DNA from: Zantedeschia hybrid cultivar
Taxonomy: Eukaryota; Streptophyta; Magnoliopsida; Alismatales; Araceae
DNA length: 64,000 nt
Assembly (NCBI GenBank): GCA_030544215.1
Contig: JARZZO010000004.1
Coordinates: forward strand, 46,551,980-46,615,979
Reading direction: 5' to 3'
In this document: in pieces, positions 59,170-64,000 of the stretch
How the letters are laid out: every line of letters begins with the position of its first letter
Position numbering within the stretch: the stretch's first letter is position 1
The notes under the pieces: model-generated
The model's input: only the letters and a program-made list of their open reading frames with translations
What the model was told of the DNA's origin: nothing
The model's database searches: none
Program-made: the position numbers and the translations under genes

Positions 59170-60746
59170 TATTAGAATTTGGTGGCCTCAAAGCCAATCA
59201 TTGTACATTCTAGTTCAGATTATTAATAAAGGCAATTATTTCTTCATTTAATAGTTCTCGCAAACGGCTATCGTAATGAAGGTCCATAGACAAATGTATG
59301 GGATATTGAATCATAATGAGATCATGATAGTGAGATCAATATCCTAAGACAATTGTCTTAAATAGTTCTCGATCATAGGATATTTGAGATGGACATTAAA
59401 TATCCGATAAGATCGACACAAGTTATGTCTGCTCATATGACGAGGGTGAATGATCTCACATTCACTCGTGTGGTGACACTAAGACAAACAAGTGGGTGCT
59501 CATTAGAGAATGAGTTCACTAAACAGATCCAAATAAGAATTCATGGATGGTAATTATACCTATTAGTCAACCGGGGAATTCATTTGTTGCAGTAGCACAG
59601 TTGGTCCTTTGACCTGAGTCACCAATGATACCTTGTTTGTGGACCATTGTATCTTGATTCTCTGACTCGTGGACTTTAACCATTAAGCCCACCATAATCG
59701 GTCTTTCAGATACAGTGGAAAGCTTGCGAAGGTAATTGAGTGAACAACAAGGGATCACTCACTCTTGGTATAAGACTGGAGAGAGAATGTCCCATGGATG
59801 TGTACACAGAAATCCCTGGCCAGGGTCTAATGAAAGAGATGTCTTTCTAGATATTAACTGTGTACTGGAATCCATCTGGGTAATGCGATAGAGGGTTTGA
59901 CTATAAAACCATACCCTTGCGTTATCGGGACATTGCATGAGTGAAGGATTATATCTGTGCGGTATCTGCAGACGGAAAGGTTCAATTGAAGGGAACAGTA
60001 TCCCTTATATCTTCTGGGATCATGAGGTAGTGTTTGGTACTGTTCATGATCAGAAGACCAAGTGAATTAATCATCGGATGATAATTTACTTGTTTATTAA
60101 ATTAATCATTTAACATGTGATGTTTAAATGTTAATTAATAAATATTAAACTCAAGAAACAGTTCTAAGTTTAATGGGCCTGCAACTGGACTGATATATGG
60201 GCCTAGAGGGTCACACACATAAGAGTTCTCGTGAGACGGTGAGAGATGTTAAATTTCATGCTTATCTGGGTTTTTGTGAAAAGCTGCAGGATAAACATGA
60301 AGATTTAATGGAGAATTATCCAAGGCCAAACTCTTGGATAATCATGAGGATTAACTGTTGTGCTTATCCTTATTTCTATATAAGGAGGGCCAAGGGGGAG
60401 TGGTAAAAAGTTAGTTTGACGAATTTTTAATCCCAAGATTCTCTCTCCTCTCTCTCTCTCCTTCTCGGAGTGGATCTGTCTCTCTCCGCGCATGGTGGAT
60501 CTGAGATCTGGTCGGAGCACTCAAGTCGAGGAGGAAATCGCGTCTGCTGCGGGAACTCGTGTGGATACCTCTAGAGATTGTGCGCGTGCGCGATTACCGA
60601 GTCGGCATCATCCACGGGAGATTCGAAACCCCGCAAAGGTGAAGAACTGTTCTTCCCGCGTTAGTTTTAATGTCCGTTTTACGACCCCAGCAACCGATAC
60701 AATGGAATCATTTTTATTTCCGCTGCGTTCATGACGATTCCTAACA
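59170..60746 (+). repeat. Copia-D 3' LTR
   Basis: 1,577-bp partner of 51242-52818. Ends CCTAACA before the duplication CCTCA. Confidence 0.94.
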
Positions 60747-62095
60747 CCTCAATGGTCAAGGGAATCCTCAGTCAAACAATTATAAGACAACATGAAATCC
60801 CCAGAAGGAACCTCTACCATCTGTCTATCAGACATCTCATCAACGGGTGCAAAAAGAATATCTACGAACTACTCAGAAATAAAAGAATGCGAAGCACCCG
60901 AATCAATTAACACATGCGCAGAGTTTCTAAGGACAGAAAGTGTACCTTCTACCAAGTTGGACGCACGAGCCTCCTTCCTAGTGATAGCTAGAACTCTCCC
61001 CTAGGTCCTCGGCTTCTTCTGATCACCTGGTCCCTGCCCCTGACCATGCCCCTGCGGGCAATACCTCGCCAAATGGCCCTGCTGGCCACAAGTGTAACAC
61101 CTCCCAGAAAATGCAGGACACTGAGTCCCACCATGAGTACCACCGCAATGTCGACAAGCTGCTGGAAGCCTCTAAGCTGCCTCATGTTGAGCACTGGACA
61201 CCGATTGACTCTGCTGGCTCTGTCTGGGTCTGCTACTACCGCTGTTGCCGCTGTTGTTGCCACCGCCTCGAAAGAACCTCCTGAATATGGAGCCGAGTGA
61301 AGACGATCCTGATCCGGACGAAGGAGCTGCTGCTGCTGTTGTCTTTTCCCTGCCATGAACTGGCCCCTGAGTAGTCAGTCCCCTCTCTCGAGCTAACTGA
61401 TCATGTTGTGCCTCTACTGCCGAGGCACACCTAACTGCCGATGCCAAATCTGTACAACAATGGGATGCCACAAAACTCCTCAAATTGGACCTCAGTCCAT
61501 CCACAAACCTCCCAATCCGACGCTCCTCGTCTCCTGAGATAAAAGTCACGAACCTCCCAAGCGAAACAAACTTCATCTGATATTCAAGCACAGTCATGCT
61601 TCCTTAGGTCAACTCCATAAATTTATTTTCTTTGGCCTTCTGGACATGCCTAGGGAAGTACTGCGCATTGAATTCCTTCACAAATGTCTCCCATAGAATC
61701 TCCCTGAGATTCCTATCCGCATATGACAAACTCTTCAAATTGGTCCACCAGTCGTAGGCATCATCCTTCAACATGAAGGTAGCCAATGGAGTCCTCTCAA
61801 CCGCCGCACAATCCATGGTATCAAAAGTCTTCTCCATCTCCCTCAACCAATGAACAGCCTGATCAGGGTCGGGACGACCGGTAAAATGAGGCGGCTTCAG
61901 CTTCAGGAATCTCTCCAGAGCAGTTGAAGGCCCTCCCCGAGCACTAGAACTCTCACTAGGGTCTCGGGTCTGGTATCTAGCCATCGTGTTCATCATAGCC
62001 TCCATGAAATGCTCCATACTCGGCCTACCGGCCTCAGATCCACTAGGGACATCTCCCTGCTCTCTAATAACTGGCATCCTCTTCCTAGGAGCCAT
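60747..62095 (-). pseudogene. Gypsy-1 gag and start of protease
   Basis: Minus-strand ATG at 62095 (MAPRKRMPVIREQG), 145 nt after the primer site. Gag core: LKDDAYDWW, FNAQYFPRHVQ, TVLEYQMKFVSLGRF and FVDGLRSNLRSFVASHCC. Two zinc knuckles follow, CRHCGGTHGGTQC (CX2CX3HX4C) and CYTCGQQGHLARYC (near 61080). The protease active site VLIDSGASHSF is at about 60880-60925. In-frame stops: TAA at 61604-61606, TAG at 61172-61174, TAG at 61001-61003, TAG at 60869-60871. Copia-D cuts it at 60747; the protease continues at 51236. Confidence 0.9.
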
Positions 62096-62240
62096 TTAAT
62101 CACCTACAATCACAAAAATCGAAAAGTTCTAATTAGAATCCTAAAACCTACACTACTGCCGTGCCTGTACGAGATAATGTAATTATTTGCCGAAATTACG
62201 ATATTTAACGTAGTTATTCATTTATTTGTCAGACCGAATG

Positions 62241-62251
62241 CTCTGATACCA
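62241..62251 (-). promoter_or_regulatory. Gypsy-1 primer-binding site
   Basis: Minus strand TGGTATCAGAG, two bases after the 5' LTR end; methionine-tRNA type, as in Gypsy-2. Confidence 0.85.
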
Positions 62252-62253
62252 AC

Positions 62254-64000
62254 TGTAACGACCCGCCACCCTATAATTGGGGATCCTATTACTAAATGGT
62301 TGCCGAATCATTAATTTGGAGTCAAACCAGGATCTTGATGAGTCTGGGAAATAAATAATAAAGTAAGCTAAACATTCACATCGCATTGAATTAAAAAGGA
62401 AATGCAAGAATTTAAAATTATTACAATGCGACTCGACTCAACAAATAATTACATACTCCAACTGAAAGGAAATAATTAAGCATACAGGCTAGAAATTAAA
62501 ATAACAACTACATCGGGGCATACCCCAGAACAGCGGCTGCTAGCGCGCAACCCAAAGCAACATTCTCCTCACCACGCCTGCATGGAACCCTCACCTAAAA
62601 ACTACAGGGGTGAGTCTCATTGAAAAGACTCAGTAGGGATCCTTCGATCCCCACCGCCCACTCAAGCACCCACAAGTGCAACAACACAAATATAGGTAAT
62701 TTAAGCAAGCAAAGCAGTAAACACAATTCCTAGATTTCGATATAAAACACATGCATTCGAAATATAACATGCACAATTCTGAAACCACTCTACCACGGAG
62801 CCCACAACCAGCGTTTGGGCAAAACACGCCAACCATACGGCCGAACGTGGGAAACACCGACCCGCTGAGACCAAATAGCAACCCCTCAGATAGCGTGCTG
62901 GCGAATCCGGCCTGATAGGCTACAGGTGGTTCTGCTTCCCCCAGCACGAGTGACACTCCGAATGTACCACTCCTACACTGGTACTAGCTATACCCCGGGG
63001 TATACCAGGTGACCCTCTCTCTAGGTGTCACCCCACCACTCCCACACCGGCGCCGTGTCACTCCCACATCGACACAGGGTGCCTAAGCGATAACAACTGT
63101 CACTCTAGGCCCACGATCGCACAAAACACAACACGGTGCGATCCGATCACATAGAATCTATCGTCATCGAGTACATTTCTAAGCATGCAATTAATTAAAC
63201 TATCTAACAATGTAAACACGTGTTAATTGCAAGGATTAATGGAATTCTGGCTTGAATCGCGTCGCCCAAGGCCGACGTCAATCAAGCTTCCTAAACTGGT
63301 TCAGGTGAAAACTGACCTCGGAAGATGGCCTAAAACGCGTCGTCTATAAAGGTCGCCGTTTAAAAGGCGTCGCTGTCCCTAGTCGCTTGATAACGACAGA
63401 AACATAGATAGGCCTCGGGGTGATCTGACTTAAAACGCGTCGAGTATGGAAGTCGCCGTTCAAAAGGCGTCGCTGTCCCTGGACGCTCATCAGTCTAGAG
63501 ACAGAGTCTGTTATTTGGGCTAAATCGCGTCGCGGGTGGAAGCCGCCTTTATAAAAGGCGTCGCTATCTCCCGACACCATTTAACCCTCACAGACAAGTT
63601 CTTCTTCCGCTATCTCCCAATCTACGGGGTGGGATTTCCTCCCCCAAATCGTGTAAAAACACAAAAAAAGTGGAGAAGGAGGAGAAGAACCTAAATACCC
63701 ATTAAAACACCCAAATTCTCATTACATGCAATTAGTATTTTCACCTCAAGAAAACTCCTAAACATGCTCCAAAGCGGGAAGAACATGGTTTTTAAATGAA
63801 ATACAATGGGGATCGTCACCCTACCGGTTACTCGAACTCCTCCTAGCTCCAAGCTGCCAACCCGCCTCGCCACACGCCGCCGCCGGTACCGCCGTGGACG
63901 TCGTTACTCCACCGGGACGTCGGCCGCCGTCCGGAGAGAAATGCGCCACGGAGGAAGTGGTAGTGGTAGTGGAGGAAGTTAGGAGGCTATTGGAGTGGAG
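62254..64000 (-). repeat. Gypsy-1 5' LTR, partial (runs off window)
   Basis: At least 1,747 bp, begins TGTAACGACCCGCC on the plus strand. It aligns with 45937-47985 except for about 150 bp at 63103-63255 present only here. Hairpin arms (AAAACGCGTCG, GGCGTCGCTGTC) recur at about 63255-63580. Confidence 0.92.

Larger units (their letters stand above)
51242..60746 (+). mobile_element. Copia-D, Angela-like LTR retrotransposon, complete but mutated
   Basis: 9,505 bp, LTRs 51242-52818 and 59170-60746 (each 1,577 bp), perfect duplication CCTCA (51237-51241 and 60747-60751). Both LTRs begin TATTAGAATTT, so the canonical TG is TA here, and both end CCTAACA. LTRs differ at roughly 30 sites by eye. Primer site, leader, gag-pol and purine tract are all present. 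It belongs to the same family as Copia-A, in opposite orientation, and split the protease region of Gypsy-1. Confidence 0.95.
45937..64000 (-). mobile_element. Gypsy-1, Tekay/Del-like chromovirus, split by Copia-D; runs off the window
   Basis: Minus-strand element with 3' LTR 45937-47985, pol 48076-51236, gag-protease 60747-62095 and 5' LTR from 62254 past the window end. The left flank TCTCC (45932-45936) would be the duplication; its partner is outside. Domain order is gag-PR-RT-RNaseH-integrase-chromodomain, the chromovirus order. All coding pieces are in one frame with about ten stop codons and no frameshift. It inserted in Copia-E. Confidence 0.93.

Overview
The window is plant nuclear DNA made almost entirely of transposable elements. 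I recognise no host gene. The evidence for a flowering plant is a set of LTR retrotransposons with methionine-tRNA primer sites (TGGTATCAGAGC), a CACTA DNA transposon, a TRIM, a tRNA-derived SINE and a MITE. The species cannot be read from the sequence; a repeat-rich angiosperm is as far as the evidence goes.

Layout. 1-1191 is AT-rich DNA starting with a TA microsatellite. 1192-4431 is a small TRIM retroelement whose 5' LTR was split by a 2.9-kb non-autonomous CACTA element (1198-4108, 3-bp duplication TGG). 4437-7121 is low-information DNA containing one SINE (5457-5749). From 7122 onward everything belongs to two retrotransposon nests sharing one old host element.

Nest 1. Copia-E (minus strand, 3' LTR near 7122-8087, coding relics 8560-8966 and 44033-45936) was split by Copia-B (plus, 8972-44027, duplication ACCTC). 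Copia-B was split by Copia-A (minus, 11247-37014). Copia-A was split by Gypsy-2 (plus, 13472-29782, duplication CTAGT). Gypsy-2 was split by Copia-C (minus, 16538-25829). This is a five-layer nest. Copia-E also carries a MITE (44553-44882). Nest 2. Gypsy-1 (minus, 45937 to beyond 64000) entered the same Copia-E, and Copia-D (plus, 51242-60746, duplication CCTCA) entered Gypsy-1. Copia-A and Copia-D are two copies of one family in opposite orientation, and their native lengths (about 9.45 and 9.5 kb) agree once inserts are removed.

How the parts relate. Copia-A, -B, -C and -D resemble the Angela group of the Copia superfamily: LTRs of about 1.6 kb, a leader of about 2.5 kb, and one gag-PR-IN-RT-RNaseH reading frame. 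Copia-E is of a different, Tork-like type. Gypsy-1 resembles a Tekay/Del chromovirus with a C-terminal chromodomain. Gypsy-2 has gag only, no pol, but shares LTR ends, polypurine tract, primer site and gag with Gypsy-1, so it looks like a parasite of a Gypsy-1-like partner. Every pol-bearing element carries stops, frame breaks or substitutions at catalytic or metal-binding positions, so none looks autonomous.

The most unusual signal is in the untranslated leaders of Copia-A, -B, -C and -D. Four hairpins with an invariant core and covarying arms sit at nearly identical spacing (about 95, 80 and 107 nt). They are followed by a three-way-junction-like fold ending about 80-90 nt before gag. A second structural signal is an array of GGCGTC/GACGC hairpins in the LTRs of both Gypsy families.
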